Below are positions 1 to 9,017 of a stretch of DNA of 34,216 nucleotides, piece after piece. The position numbers were made by a program, and so were the translations under genes. The notes below the pieces were generated by a model. The model searched no databases. It saw only the letters and a list, made by a program, of their open reading frames with translations, and was not told the DNA's origin. The stretch is from Bacillota bacterium (GTDB taxonomy: Bacteria > Bacillota > Dethiobacteria > DTU022 > PWGO01), in NCBI GenBank assembly GCA_012518215.1, contig JAAYSV010000038.1, forward strand, positions 1 to 34,216, in the 5' to 3' direction. Every line of letters starts with the position of its first letter. The stretch's first letter is position 1.

Positions 1-42
1 ATATTTTCGCATACCCACAAAAGATAGCTAAAACCGCCTGAT

Positions 43-253
43 GAATCCCCTCCTCGTACACACCTTACCATTGCTATAAACTGGTTCCTAGGTTTCAGTC
101 TTTTCCCCGTACGGATATGTTGGCGTCAGCGACATAGAGTGAATGGTTGCCATAGCCGGTGAAGGCGAGGAAGCGAAACGGGACTGCCGACGTGATGTGG
201 ACAGTGCATTGCCTGTCCATTCTGAGAGAGCCCTGTTTTTTGGGGCGACCGAA
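43..253 (+). repeat. Alpha repeat unit, copy 1
   Basis: This is a 211-bp unit from one GAATCCCC to the next. It matches 20161-20369 on the same strand and 8719-8927 on the opposite strand at most positions. Landmarks are CTGGTTCCTAGG, CCCCGTACGGATATGTTGGC and a small hairpin-like GCCC-TGTTTTTTG-GGGC close to the 3' end. Confidence 0.85.
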
Positions 254-462
254 GAATCCCCTTCTCATACATACCCCACCACCGCTATAAGCTGTTTCCT
301 GTTTTCCCCTGGCCAAGTCGCCCAGCCAACATAAAAAAAAAGAATAAGAAAAAGTGGGCGGCCAAGAAAATCCTCATCGATACCACTTACTCACGGAGGG
401 AAACTGATTCCTGGGTTTTATCTTTTCGCTTACTCACAAAAAGATAGCTGCAGCCGCTTGAA
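254..462 (+). repeat. Beta repeat unit, copy 1
   Basis: This 209-bp unit shares its first ~50 bp with alpha (GAATCCCC head, ATAAGCTG-TTCCTG) and then diverges into a run containing CCAAGTCGCC, CCAACATA plus an A-rich stretch, and GGGAAACTGATTCCT. It matches 20370-20577. Confidence 0.8.
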
Positions 463-511
463 GAATCCCCTCCTCGAACACCACTTAACACCCCCAGAAG
501 AAAAAGTACAA

Positions 512-628
512 CCTGTCAGATTCCTCGCGGCGCTATTTTTTCACTCCGGTGTTATCGTTTCTACATCATTTTTCTCTGTAGATTCATGTTGGTGTTCTTG
601 TTAAACACCGCTTGCTCGGAATGACAGG
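512..628 (+). repeat. Gamma repeat unit, MITE-like, copy 1
   Basis: This 117-bp unit begins CCTGTCAGATTCC and ends GGAATGACAGG. The ends are therefore inverted copies (CCTGTC-ATTCC) apart from an AG insertion. It is the reverse complement of 9018-9130 over most of its length, including CTCGCGGCGCTATTTTTT and GTTCTTGTTAAAC. No open frame of note lies inside. Confidence 0.8.
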
Positions 629-963
629 GGGGGAAGAGAGAGCCTCAGTCAACTGAAGAATCCCCTCCTCGAACAAACCCTACTACCGGCATAAACCGGT
701 TCCCGTTTAATCTTTCCCGTCCCCGATATGTTGGTGGAAGAAAAGCATTCACCGACAAAAAAAAGAGATTCTTTGCCGCACCCGTAATGACAATAGGGGG
801 GCCATGTATTGGCGCAAGCAAAATTTGAAAATTCCATGCAGTTTCAGGGAATTGAAGGGAATCAAATTTTCATGTCGAAATCAATAGGGCAGGGCGCTCA
901 TTAATAATGCCCATTAAAAATTTATGATTCAATCAATTTCAAATAATTTAAGGAGATGATAAA

Positions 964-3900
964 ATGTCGCGCTTCAAAAATTTGATGATGATTTCCCTGG
1001 TGGCCTTGCTGGTACTCTGTTTTTCGGGAGTATCCGAAGTAGTATTTGCTGTTGATGGTGATGATGCAACGGAAACGTATTTCGGAGATGTCAATGCGGA
1101 TGATGACATAAATGTCAGCGATGCCATAGCCGTTCTCAGGCATATCGTGAGCCTGGCCCCGTTTGATAAAGAAGAACTGAAAGACAATGAGGCCTGGCAG
1201 AGAGCGGATGTAAATCTGGATGGTGATGTCGATGTCTCCGATGCCATCATGATCTTGAGATACATAGTTGGTCTGATCAAAGAGTTTGGACCTGCGGGAT
1301 CCACAGCGACGGTTCATACGGAGACGGCTTTCCTCCATGCTCTGGATTTCGATCATGTGAAAACCGTCAAACTGGGTCGGGATATTACCCCCGCTAAAAA
1401 TCTGGAGATAGAACGAAATCTGACACTGGACGGGGATGACCATGCCCTTCGGGGGGAAGTTGTTGTGGGTTCGGAAGTCACAAGTTTTACGGCCGAAAAT
1501 ATCGAAATCGATACCCTGACCCTCAACGGCGGCGGAACCGATTCCGTGAACCTGATGGGTGCCGTTATCAACATTCTTAACGTCAATGTCGATGTTAGTA
1601 TCGAGATTGATAAAGACAGTACTATCACACAAATATGGGTAGCCAAAGGAGCCGCCCCCTCTTTTGGCGGGGAAGGATTGCCCGATGATATTGATATCTA
1701 TTATGTGGTAACCTTTGTTGTAAAGGACAGTAGAGATAATACCCCTGTGCCGGGAGCCGAAATCGATGTAAGAATTTTTGTAGACGGTGAGGCAGAAGAG
1801 GTGACGACACTTACCACCGACAATAATGGAGTCGCCGAGGACCATTTCGTCGAGGGCCAGTACGATTATTTTGTAACCCCCCCCGTTGATAAAAATTTAA
1901 GAGACAAGAAAGCGCCATTTCAAGTAATTGGTGAGGAAAAAGTAGTAGAGGTTGATTTGCAACCTGCGTTTGGAGATCCTGAATATTTGGAAATAATCGT
2001 TCATCCTTCGGAGACCGTGGCCGGCGAAGCCATTGACCCTGCTCCCGCGGTGCAGGTCTGTGACGAGTTCGGCAACTCCGTAGAAGAAGCGGGTATAGAG
2101 GTGACGGTAACCCTGGACGGGGGCGATTTTGCCTCCGGTAGCGATACGGAGACAACTGTTACTGATACTAACGGCAAGGCTGAATTCAACGATCTGGTGA
2201 TCGAGAAAGCCGACACCGGCTACGAACTTACCTTCAGTGCGGAAGATCTCGATGATGCCGTCTCGGAACCGTTCGATGTAATCGCTGCCGGTATTGATGG
2301 TGATGAGTCATCGGTCGAACTCATTTCCGACGAAACGGTGGAGGCCGGCGAAGACAATATTGAACTTCTACTTGCCCTGAAAGATGAGTACGATAATCCC
2401 ATCAGCGGCACTTTTCATGTCGTGATCGGGGGAAGTATGCCGTTCTGGGAAGAGGATGTTGAGTTTTCGGCAGATGGTGAAGCTACAGTATTCTCGGAAT
2501 GGCTCTATACGTGTACTGCTTATTTTCCGGTTGAAGTTGGAGGAATAGGAATCGGCGGTTTTGACGTTACCGTTGTTGCCGCTGCGCCGGCAAGTTTTGC
2601 TCTTGACGTCGATTTTGACGACGCGGAAGACCTGACATTTGCTTTCACCGGCTTCAAGGATAGATTTGGAAACAGGATCGATGACCCGGATATAGACCCG
2701 GAGGAATCAAACATCACGCTGGTGGCGAACGATGAGAGCCTTGATATTTCCGTTTCGCTGGCTGATCTGCCTGATTTTGCTGTTGATGGGGGAACGATGA
2801 CCGTAACCGTGGAGGCGGGGGATATCCTTTCCCTGGCCGGCGGGGCAGGTTATTTTGATGGGCTCGATCTGAATGTTCATACTACGGTGGATACAGAACT
2901 ATCCGGTGATGGATGGGAGATCATGCTATCGGATATTGCGGATCTGCCGGAATTCCCCGTTGAGGATCTGAATGATTTCTTCGTGGCCATGGTGGATGAC
3001 GACCTGCTTCCGCTTGAAGATGCCATGGACAATGATATAAATCTGCTGCAGCTGTATTGGGATGGGCAGCCGCGCAACTTTTACAATGCCTGTGCTGCTT
3101 ACGATGCAGCCAACGGTATCTATGAGGTACTGGAAAGGGTAGTTCTGGAGGATACGCTCGAAACACAGCGCGAATATCTTGAGTGGGTTGGAGACTCTCT
3201 GCAAGCCGTGGAAGGCATGCTCGCTCAAGAATATCGTATAATCGAAGCTCGAAAAGCGGTCATGCCTCATGAGGGTGGGGAGGTAACTCCCGTTACCATA
3301 TCTGCGGCCAGAGATGAAATCGCCGCTTTTGAAGATGCCTACGGCGATTTGCAGATAAACGCGGCTACCGACGAGCACCGCGATGGGATCATCAACGATA
3401 CCAAAGAACAGGTTAGTTTTCAGATGAACGTCTCCTTCGGCGTCATCGGTGCATCGGGGGTGGAACCCGGTGGTTTTCACATCGAGGCTCCATGGCTGGA
3501 CGACACCGGCGATAAAGTTGATCATTTCAACATATCCAATTTTCATCCTTTCCATGTTTTATCAGGGGATCCCCCTGATGATGTAAATCTTGAATGGGAT
3601 GGAGACGAGGAAGCATATTACTTGCGCGCCCTGTTCGATGAAGGAACACCGGGAACGGGAAGAATAGAGGTCTGGCTGCAGGCTGCCGGAGCGGCGGATG
3701 AACTTGCCCGTTACTTCGAGGTGGACAGGGAAATACAGTTGCAAGGCAGTTACGATCCTTCCGGGAAGATCACCATGGGCCCGCTGCCTCTGGAGAAATG
3801 CCCGGTAGATGGAGCCCGGAATGTCAGGGTGGATAGCGAGATAAAGGTAACTTATGATATGCGCATAAATTTTGTAACAGACGGCAGCGGGATCATGATG

Positions 3901-6900
3901 GAATATTTTGATCCCGTTACGGATAACTGGGAGCCGATGACGGTAACCGGCCTTATCAACAACGAGGTTCTGTTCATAGAACCTCATGAAGGGTTGGATT
4001 TTGGCACGGATTATCGTGTGCTGATCCCGTATGGTACGGTAGAAAGCGCGGAGACAGAGCTCCCATCCACCCAGGAAGTTTCCTGGGGTTTCAGCACCGA
4101 GATGGCCATGGATATCGATCCGCTGGAGATTTATGTGCGTTCATTTGAAGACGGAGGCCCTGGGGATGTTGAATTCAATCAGACTTTCACGTTGACGCTC
4201 AATTGCGGGGATTTCAATGAGGAACTTTCCGAAAGCGATTTTGCACTGGGCGGCATCTTTGCTGAATGGGGCGATGCGTCGCTGGACATTGCATCTGCAG
4301 AACGTGACCAGGAAGATGCCAATCTGGCTCGGGTGACGGTGGAAGGATACCTCAATATACGTCCCGAAGAATGGGGCGGGTTTGATTGGGATGATGACGG
4401 TCATTATGCCACGGGCACGATCATCGCCCTGGCAAGCGGACATGATTATGACGACGGTGATGTTTCGGCCGCGGTTGCTCTGCGAGAGGAACTCGACCCG
4501 ATCTGGATCAATCCGGGACATCTGCACGTCCCCGTTTACGATGAGAGTGGGCCCGATGTTGCGATCAACGAACAATTCAGGGTGGGTCTTGGTTTCGGAA
4601 CCTTTGTTGAAAACCTGGATGAAAGTGATTTTGCACTGGGCGGCATCTTCGCCGATGGCGAGGGTTACGCCGCGTTGCAGGTGGAGAATGTCAAGATCGA
4701 TATCGTCAACCCCTCCGTGGCCTCGTTCACCCTCACCGGGACACTGAACATCAGCGAGGAACAGTGGCATCAGTTCTGGGATCAATGGCATCAGGACCCC
4801 GTGGGCACCATCACCCTGCTGGCTTCCGGCCACAGCGGCGATGAAGATCTCATTGCCAGCGTCTGGGTCTCTCAGCCGCCTGACCCGCTGCGTGCGCATC
4901 CCGATCGTATCTTTGTTCCCGTATATGACGGCGAAAACGATGTTTCCATCGACGAAACCTTTGAACTGGAACTGGGAGATGGGGAATTCAATGATCAAAT
5001 CGGGCCGGCGGATCTTTCTTTGGGAGGCATCTTCACCGACGGGAGTTACGATGCGGATCTGGCAATCGACTCCGTGGACATCATCGAACCCCACCGCCTC
5101 TCGTTCACCCTCAGCGGGACACTGAACATCAGCGAGGAACAGTGGCATCAGTTCTGGGGCCAGTGGCATCAGGACCCCGAGGGTACCATCACGTTATCGC
5201 CTTCGGGCTATACCGGTGATGCCCCCCTCACTGCCCGCATCTGGGTCTCTCCGCCGCCTGACCCGCTGCGTGCGCATCCGGATCATATCTTTGTTCCCGT
5301 ATATGACGGCGAAAACGATGTATCCATCGATGAAACCTTTGAACTGGAACTGGGAGATGGGGAATTCGATAGCCAGGTCGGGCCGGAGGATCTTTCTTTG
5401 GGCGGCATCTTCACCGACGGGAGTTACGATGCGGATCTGGCAATCGGCTCCGTGGACATCATCGAACCCTATCGCCTCTCGTTCACCCTCAGCGGGACAC
5501 TGAACATCAGTCAGGAACAGTGGTATGAGCTGTGGAATCAATGGCATCAGGACCCCGAGGGCACCATCACCCTGCTGGCTTCCGGCCACAGCGGCGATGA
5601 AGATCTCACCGCCCGCGTCCGGGTCTCTCCGCCGCCTGACCCGCTGCGTGCAAATCCCGATCGTATCTTTGTTCCCGTATATGACGGCGAAAACGATGTT
5701 TTCATCGACGAAACCTTTGAACTGGAACTGGGAGATGGGGAATTCGATAGCCAGGTCGGGCCGGAGGATCTTTCTTTGGGCGGTATCTTCGCCGATGGCG
5801 AGGGTTACGATGCGGATCTGGAAATCGGCTCCGTGAACATCATCGACCCCTATCGCCTCTCGTTCACCCTCAGCGGGAAACTGAACATCAGCGAGGAACA
5901 GTGGCATGAGCTCTGGGATCAATTGCATCAAGACCCCGAGGGCACTATCACCCTGCTGGCTTCCGGCCACAGCGGCGACGAAGATCTCACTGCCAGCGTC
6001 TGGGTCTCTCCGCCGCCTGACCCGCTGCGTGCGTTTGACGACCATATTTGGGTAGATGTCTATGATGGTGAAAACGACGTGTTCTTCAATAGAACCTTTG
6101 AACTGGAGCTGGGATATAGTGAATTCGATGATCTTCAGCTGACGGACATTTTGCTTGGCGGTGTGTTCGAGGGTCTTGATGTAAAAGAAATCATACCCGA
6201 TCATGATCCGAGCCGTGTCCGGGTTGTTATTGAAGGAAACCTCAATATCAGCCAAGATGAATGGCTGGATCACTGGGGTTCAGGCGGAAAGAAATACAAG
6301 GTTGCTACTGTAACCGTGGTTGCCGACGGGCATACGGGCGAAGGTGATCTTCTTGCCGAAATCCGTGTATTCTCGCAAGATCTGGATCGCCCGGCTTTCA
6401 GCGTTAATCCGGTGGAAAACCGGATCTGGGGGCATAACTGGCTACCCAATGAGACGCTTGACATCAGAATTGGCCCCGAGAATGAACCACAATATCAGGA
6501 AACCTTGAACACCGACGACTGGGGTTTCTTCCACCTGGATGATGAGGGATTGGATATCGAAGTCGGGGATATTGTTACCATTACCGGTACGAAAATAACG
6601 AAAGTTCATGTGGTGACTGCCCTGGAAGTTGATCTGGTGGATGTCGATAACGACATCATTTCCGGCACCGCCGCACCGGGCATTATCGTGCGTGTGGACA
6701 TCTATGCCGAAGAGGGGCCCGGTTCCAGCCGTATGGTCATCGCTGATGAGGAAGGCAACTGGGTTGCTGACTTTTCGCAAGATGTCGGAGAAGAGCCCTG
6801 GGATAGAGCCCATGATATTGAGCCCGGAGACCGGGGCAGTGTTTGCCAACCCGATGAAGATGATGATTGTACCTGCATCGATTGGTTCGTGCCGGATCCG

Positions 6901-7965
6901 TTCCTGGAGGTAACCATCAACCATGGCCCGATCGAAGGCCGTGATTGGCCTGCCAACACCGAGATCAACGTGATCATAACCGACGAAGAGGAAAATGAAA
7001 AATTCAAGAACGATTACGAGACTGACAACCATGGTAATTTTCATATAGGACAATGGGATCTGGAAGGAGTGGAGATCTTACCCGGTTACACGATAACCGC
7101 TGAAGGCGGCGGCTGCAGGGTGGAGTTCGAGACCTCCTTCATCGAAGTAACCGATCCCAACGTGGAAGATGACACGATATCTGGCCAGGCCGGACCCGGG
7201 GAATGGGTGGAGGTCATTGTCTTTGTTGATGATCGGCCCTTTCACGAATATCCACGTCGCAACGTGCAGGCGAACCAGAATGGTGACTGGCTGGCCGACT
7301 TCTCCGTCAGGGAGGGAGAGGGCGATGAATTGTGGGCAGAACCCTTTGACCTTGAAGAGGGGGATGATGGCTGTGCAGTGTTGAGGGATGAAGACCGGAA
7401 CGCGACTATATTCAACTGGTGGATTCCCAGCCCGTTCCTCGAGGTAACCATCAACCATGCCCAGATCAAAGGTCATGATTGGCCTGCCTACACCGAGATC
7501 AACGTGATCATAACCGACGGTGAGGAAAATGAAATATACGAAAATGTTTTCGAGACTGGCGACGGTGGTGATTTTGAATTAAAAGCCGGGGATCTGGAAG
7601 AAGTGGAGATCTTACCCGGTTACACGATAACCGCTGAAGGTGGCGGCTGCAGGGTGGAGTACGAGATCTCCTTCATCGAAGTAACCGATACCGACGTGGA
7701 AGATGACACGATATCTGGCAAGGCTGGACCCGGGGAATGGGTGGAGGTCATTGTCTTTGTTGGAGAGCGGCCCTTTCACGAATTTCCACGTCGCAACGTG
7801 CAGGCGAACCAGAATGGTGACTGGCTGGCCAACTTCTCCGTCAGCGGGGGAGAGGGCGGTGAAGTGTGGGCAGAGCCCTTCGACCTTGAAGAGGGGAATC
7901 ATGGCATTGCATTGTTGATAGATGAAAAACGTAACATGACTGTATTCCACTGGGAGGCCCATTAG
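964..7965 (+). CDS. Giant secreted dockerin-bearing modular surface protein (2333 aa)
   Basis: This is probably an extracellular adhesin or structural protein. The ATG follows AAGGAG at 950-955. A signal peptide (hydrophobic residues ~7-28, cleavage about VFA-29) precedes a type I dockerin-like pair with two calcium loops, DVNADDDINVSD (42-53) and DVNLDGDVDVSD (82-93). Next come a short beta-helix-like module (~115-230), Ig/invasin-like regions (~240-560) with VxVCDEFGN and TDTNGKAEF motifs, a helical stretch (~640-800) and a Big_5/SbsA-like Ig domain (~935-1045, CPVDGARNVRVDS). Six tandem modules (1052-1806) and three C-terminal modules (~1809-2333) complete the protein. It is strongly acidic. 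There is no SLH domain, LPXTG motif or catalytic domain, so how it attaches is unknown, and no cohesin gene lies in the window to receive the dockerin. It is a single-gene unit flanked by inverted repeat arrays. The function is inferred from architecture only. Confidence 0.9.
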   Translation: MSRFKNLMMISLVALLVLCFSGVSEVVFAVDGDDATETYFGDVNADDDINVSDAIAVLRHIVSLAPFDKEELKDNEAWQRADVNLDGDVDVSDAIMILRYIVGLIKEFGPAGSTATVHTETAFLHALDFDHVKTVKLGRDITPAKNLEIERNLTLDGDDHALRGEVVVGSEVTSFTAENIEIDTLTLNGGGTDSVNLMGAVINILNVNVDVSIEIDKDSTITQIWVAKGAAPSFGGEGLPDDIDIYYVVTFVVKDSRDNTPVPGAEIDVRIFVDGEAEEVTTLTTDNNGVAEDHFVEGQYDYFVTPPVDKNLRDKKAPFQVIGEEKVVEVDLQPAFGDPEYLEIIVHPSETVAGEAIDPAPAVQVCDEFGNSVEEAGIEVTVTLDGGDFASGSDTETTVTDTNGKAEFNDLVIEKADTGYELTFSAEDLDDAVSEPFDVIAAGIDGDESSVELISDETVEAGEDNIELLLALKDEYDNPISGTFHVVIGGSMPFWEEDVEFSADGEATVFSEWLYTCTAYFPVEVGGIGIGGFDVTVVAAAPASFALDVDFDDAEDLTFAFTGFKDRFGNRIDDPDIDPEESNITLVANDESLDISVSLADLPDFAVDGGTMTVTVEAGDILSLAGGAGYFDGLDLNVHTTVDTELSGDGWEIMLSDIADLPEFPVEDLNDFFVAMVDDDLLPLEDAMDNDINLLQLYWDGQPRNFYNACAAYDAANGIYEVLERVVLEDTLETQREYLEWVGDSLQAVEGMLAQEYRIIEARKAVMPHEGGEVTPVTISAARDEIAAFEDAYGDLQINAATDEHRDGIINDTKEQVSFQMNVSFGVIGASGVEPGGFHIEAPWLDDTGDKVDHFNISNFHPFHVLSGDPPDDVNLEWDGDEEAYYLRALFDEGTPGTGRIEVWLQAAGAADELARYFEVDREIQLQGSYDPSGKITMGPLPLEKCPVDGARNVRVDSEIKVTYDMRINFVTDGSGIMMEYFDPVTDNWEPMTVTGLINNEVLFIEPHEGLDFGTDYRVLIPYGTVESAETELPSTQEVSWGFSTEMAMDIDPLEIYVRSFEDGGPGDVEFNQTFTLTLNCGDFNEELSESDFALGGIFAEWGDASLDIASAERDQEDANLARVTVEGYLNIRPEEWGGFDWDDDGHYATGTIIALASGHDYDDGDVSAAVALREELDPIWINPGHLHVPVYDESGPDVAINEQFRVGLGFGTFVENLDESDFALGGIFADGEGYAALQVENVKIDIVNPSVASFTLTGTLNISEEQWHQFWDQWHQDPVGTITLLASGHSGDEDLIASVWVSQPPDPLRAHPDRIFVPVYDGENDVSIDETFELELGDGEFNDQIGPADLSLGGIFTDGSYDADLAIDSVDIIEPHRLSFTLSGTLNISEEQWHQFWGQWHQDPEGTITLSPSGYTGDAPLTARIWVSPPPDPLRAHPDHIFVPVYDGENDVSIDETFELELGDGEFDSQVGPEDLSLGGIFTDGSYDADLAIGSVDIIEPYRLSFTLSGTLNISQEQWYELWNQWHQDPEGTITLLASGHSGDEDLTARVRVSPPPDPLRANPDRIFVPVYDGENDVFIDETFELELGDGEFDSQVGPEDLSLGGIFADGEGYDADLEIGSVNIIDPYRLSFTLSGKLNISEEQWHELWDQLHQDPEGTITLLASGHSGDEDLTASVWVSPPPDPLRAFDDHIWVDVYDGENDVFFNRTFELELGYSEFDDLQLTDILLGGVFEGLDVKEIIPDHDPSRVRVVIEGNLNISQDEWLDHWGSGGKKYKVATVTVVADGHTGEGDLLAEIRVFSQDLDRPAFSVNPVENRIWGHNWLPNETLDIRIGPENEPQYQETLNTDDWGFFHLDDEGLDIEVGDIVTITGTKITKVHVVTALEVDLVDVDNDIISGTAAPGIIVRVDIYAEEGPGSSRMVIADEEGNWVADFSQDVGEEPWDRAHDIEPGDRGSVCQPDEDDDCTCIDWFVPDPFLEVTINHGPIEGRDWPANTEINVIITDEEENEKFKNDYETDNHGNFHIGQWDLEGVEILPGYTITAEGGGCRVEFETSFIEVTDPNVEDDTISGQAGPGEWVEVIVFVDDRPFHEYPRRNVQANQNGDWLADFSVREGEGDELWAEPFDLEEGDDGCAVLRDEDRNATIFNWWIPSPFLEVTINHAQIKGHDWPAYTEINVIITDGEENEIYENVFETGDGGDFELKAGDLEEVEILPGYTITAEGGGCRVEYEISFIEVTDTDVEDDTISGKAGPGEWVEVIVFVGERPFHEFPRRNVQANQNGDWLANFSVSGGEGGEVWAEPFDLEEGNHGIALLIDEKRNMTVFHWEAH
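4117..6381 (+). repeat. Six tandem ~126-residue coding repeats
   Basis: These lie within the giant surface protein. Modules begin at 4117, 4495, 4882, 5260, 5638 and 6019 and are 126, 129, 126, 126, 127 and 121 residues long. Each carries a DPLRAxPD..FVPVYDGENDV opening, a LSLGGIF centre, LNISEEQW and a GTITLLASGHSGDEDL ending. Modules 3, 4 and 5 are nearly identical even at DNA level, for example the stretch around 4915-4990 compared with 5293-5368 and 5671-5746. The outer modules 1 and 6 have diverged. I do not recognise the domain; an Ig-like beta-sandwich is a guess. Confidence 0.85.
6388..7962 (+). repeat. Three C-terminal ~170-178-residue coding repeats
   Basis: Module 1 is about 6388-6891, module 2 6892-7425 and module 3 7426-7962. 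Modules 2 and 3 share LEVTINH, TEINVIITD, ILPGYTITAEGGGCRVE, FIEVTD, QANQNGDWLA and EPFDLEEG and are close at DNA level. Module 1 is more distant. Each seems to hold two Ig-like halves, the second with an ISGxAxPG motif as in bacterial Ig domains of adhesins. Each ends with a short aromatic link (WFVPDPF, WWIPSPF, FHWEAH). Confidence 0.75.
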
Positions 7966-8075
7966 ATCCATGATATGCAGTTTCCCCTGCCGGGGATTTC
8001 CTTGTTGGTCTAGCTGGCCTGTCGGTGAGGGGAAGATCAAAGCCAGTTGCATAAACGGAAGGCATGGATAGCGAG

Positions 8076-8105
8076 ATGGCTGCCGGAGCTCCGCCCGGCA
8101 GCCAT
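8076..8105 (+). terminator. Possible hairpin terminator after the giant surface protein
   Basis: A perfect 11-bp inverted repeat (ATGGCTGCCGG / CCGGCAGCCAT, 8-nt loop) lies 110 bp past the stop. There is no clear T tract after it, so it may equally be an mRNA-stabilising structure. Confidence 0.4.
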
Positions 8106-8361
8106 CCTGTGTTACTCTGCAACGACCCCTTCTTGAAGTTTCATATTCCTTCAGACCGGCCCTCGGCATCATCATGTCCATGCCGCTGACGCCAACATAT
8201 CGGTACGGGGAAAGATAGAAGCCTAGGAACCAGTTTATGGCGATGGTAAGGTGTTTACGAGAAGGGGATTCTTCGGTCGCCCTGAAAAACAGGGCTCCCT
8301 CAGAATGACAGGTAGTACTGCATCTTTTCCCTACGATGGGTAATGAGGAATGCTTTTACGT

Positions 8362-8473
8362 TGTCATTCAGAGCAAGCGGTGTTTTGCGTTATGCAGGCG
8401 TTGGGTTTCGGGTAAACGGTTGCAAGAATGCCGGCCCCCAGTTGGCAAGGATAGCGTAGCGTGGAATCTCGGG
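8362..8473 (-). repeat. Gamma repeat unit, copy 2
   Basis: This unit has a TGTCATTCAGAGCAAGCGG left end and an AGCGTAGCGTGGAATCTCGGG-type right end, and is 112 bp long. The interior differs from the other copies more than the ends do. Confidence 0.7.
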
Positions 8474-8550
8474 CGATAGGGAAGCGTTGTGCTTGCCCGT
8501 GACGGTGCTGACATTGCAACATTTTACTCCAGCCGTCAGGGCTTTTACGT

Positions 8551-8664
8551 TGTCATTCAGAGCAAGCGGTGTTCTGCAAGTATGAAGGCGTTATGTTCGG
8601 GGGATGGTGATGCAGAAACGCGGGACTTTTTCGGTGGGCATAGCGCAGCGTGGAATCTGACAGG
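8551..8664 (-). repeat. Gamma repeat unit, copy 3
   Basis: This 114-bp unit runs from TGTCATTCAGAGCAAGCGG to GGAATCTGACAGG. The right end is the exact complement of the CCTGTCAGATTCC end at 512. Confidence 0.75.
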
Positions 8665-8718
8665 TAGGGCGTTTTCTTTCTCTGGCAGCAGGGTAAGGAG
8701 TATATGAGGAGGGGATTC

Positions 8719-8927
8719 TTCGGTCGCCCCAAAAGCAGGGCTCCCTCAGAATGGACAGGCAATGCACTGTCACATCACGTCGGCAGTCCCGTTTCGCTTC
8801 CTCGCCTTCACCGGCTATGGCAACCACTCACTCCATGTCGCTGACGCCAACATATCCGTACGGGGAAAAGACAGAAGCCTAGGAACCAGTTTATGGCGAT
8901 GGTAAGGTGTTTACGAGAAGGGGATTT
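8719..8927 (-). repeat. Alpha repeat unit, copy 2 (complete)
   Basis: This unit spans 209 bp between two GGGGATT(C/T) heads at 8711 and 8920, and is the reverse complement of 43-253 and 20161-20369. The next alpha begins at once, so the units sit head to tail. Confidence 0.85.
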
Positions 8928-9017
8928 TTCGGTCGCCCTGAAGAACAGGGCTCCCTCAGAATGACAGGTAGTACTGCATCTTTTCCCTACGATGGGTAAT
9001 GAGGAATGCTTTTACGT

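Larger units (their letters stand above)
1..750 (+). repeat. Left intergenic repeat array (units beta, alpha, beta, gamma, decayed alpha)
   Basis: This is non-coding sequence built from units that recur elsewhere in the window. Bases 1-42 are the end of a beta unit (compare 20538-20577). Bases 43-253 are an alpha unit and 254-462 a beta unit, each opening with GAATCCCCT(C/T)CTC. Bases 512-628 are a gamma unit, and 658 to about 750 is a decayed alpha head. The same order of units is seen at 20161-20577. Short open frames inside are repeat by-products. Bases 750-940 hold no recognisable gene. Confidence 0.85.

Noticed and set aside
95-334. Short open frames on both strands inside the alpha repeat (73 and 63 codons, with similar frames at 8591-8827, 20206-20502 and 33853-34128)
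   Set aside because: They occur in every copy because the repeat is conserved, change frame or length between copies, lack ribosome sites and have no protein-like composition.
4141-6273. Long minus-strand frames of 342 and 359 codons opposite the giant surface protein
   Set aside because: They are the antisense of the tandem modules and mirror their periodicity. The + strand has signal peptide, domains and a ribosome site.
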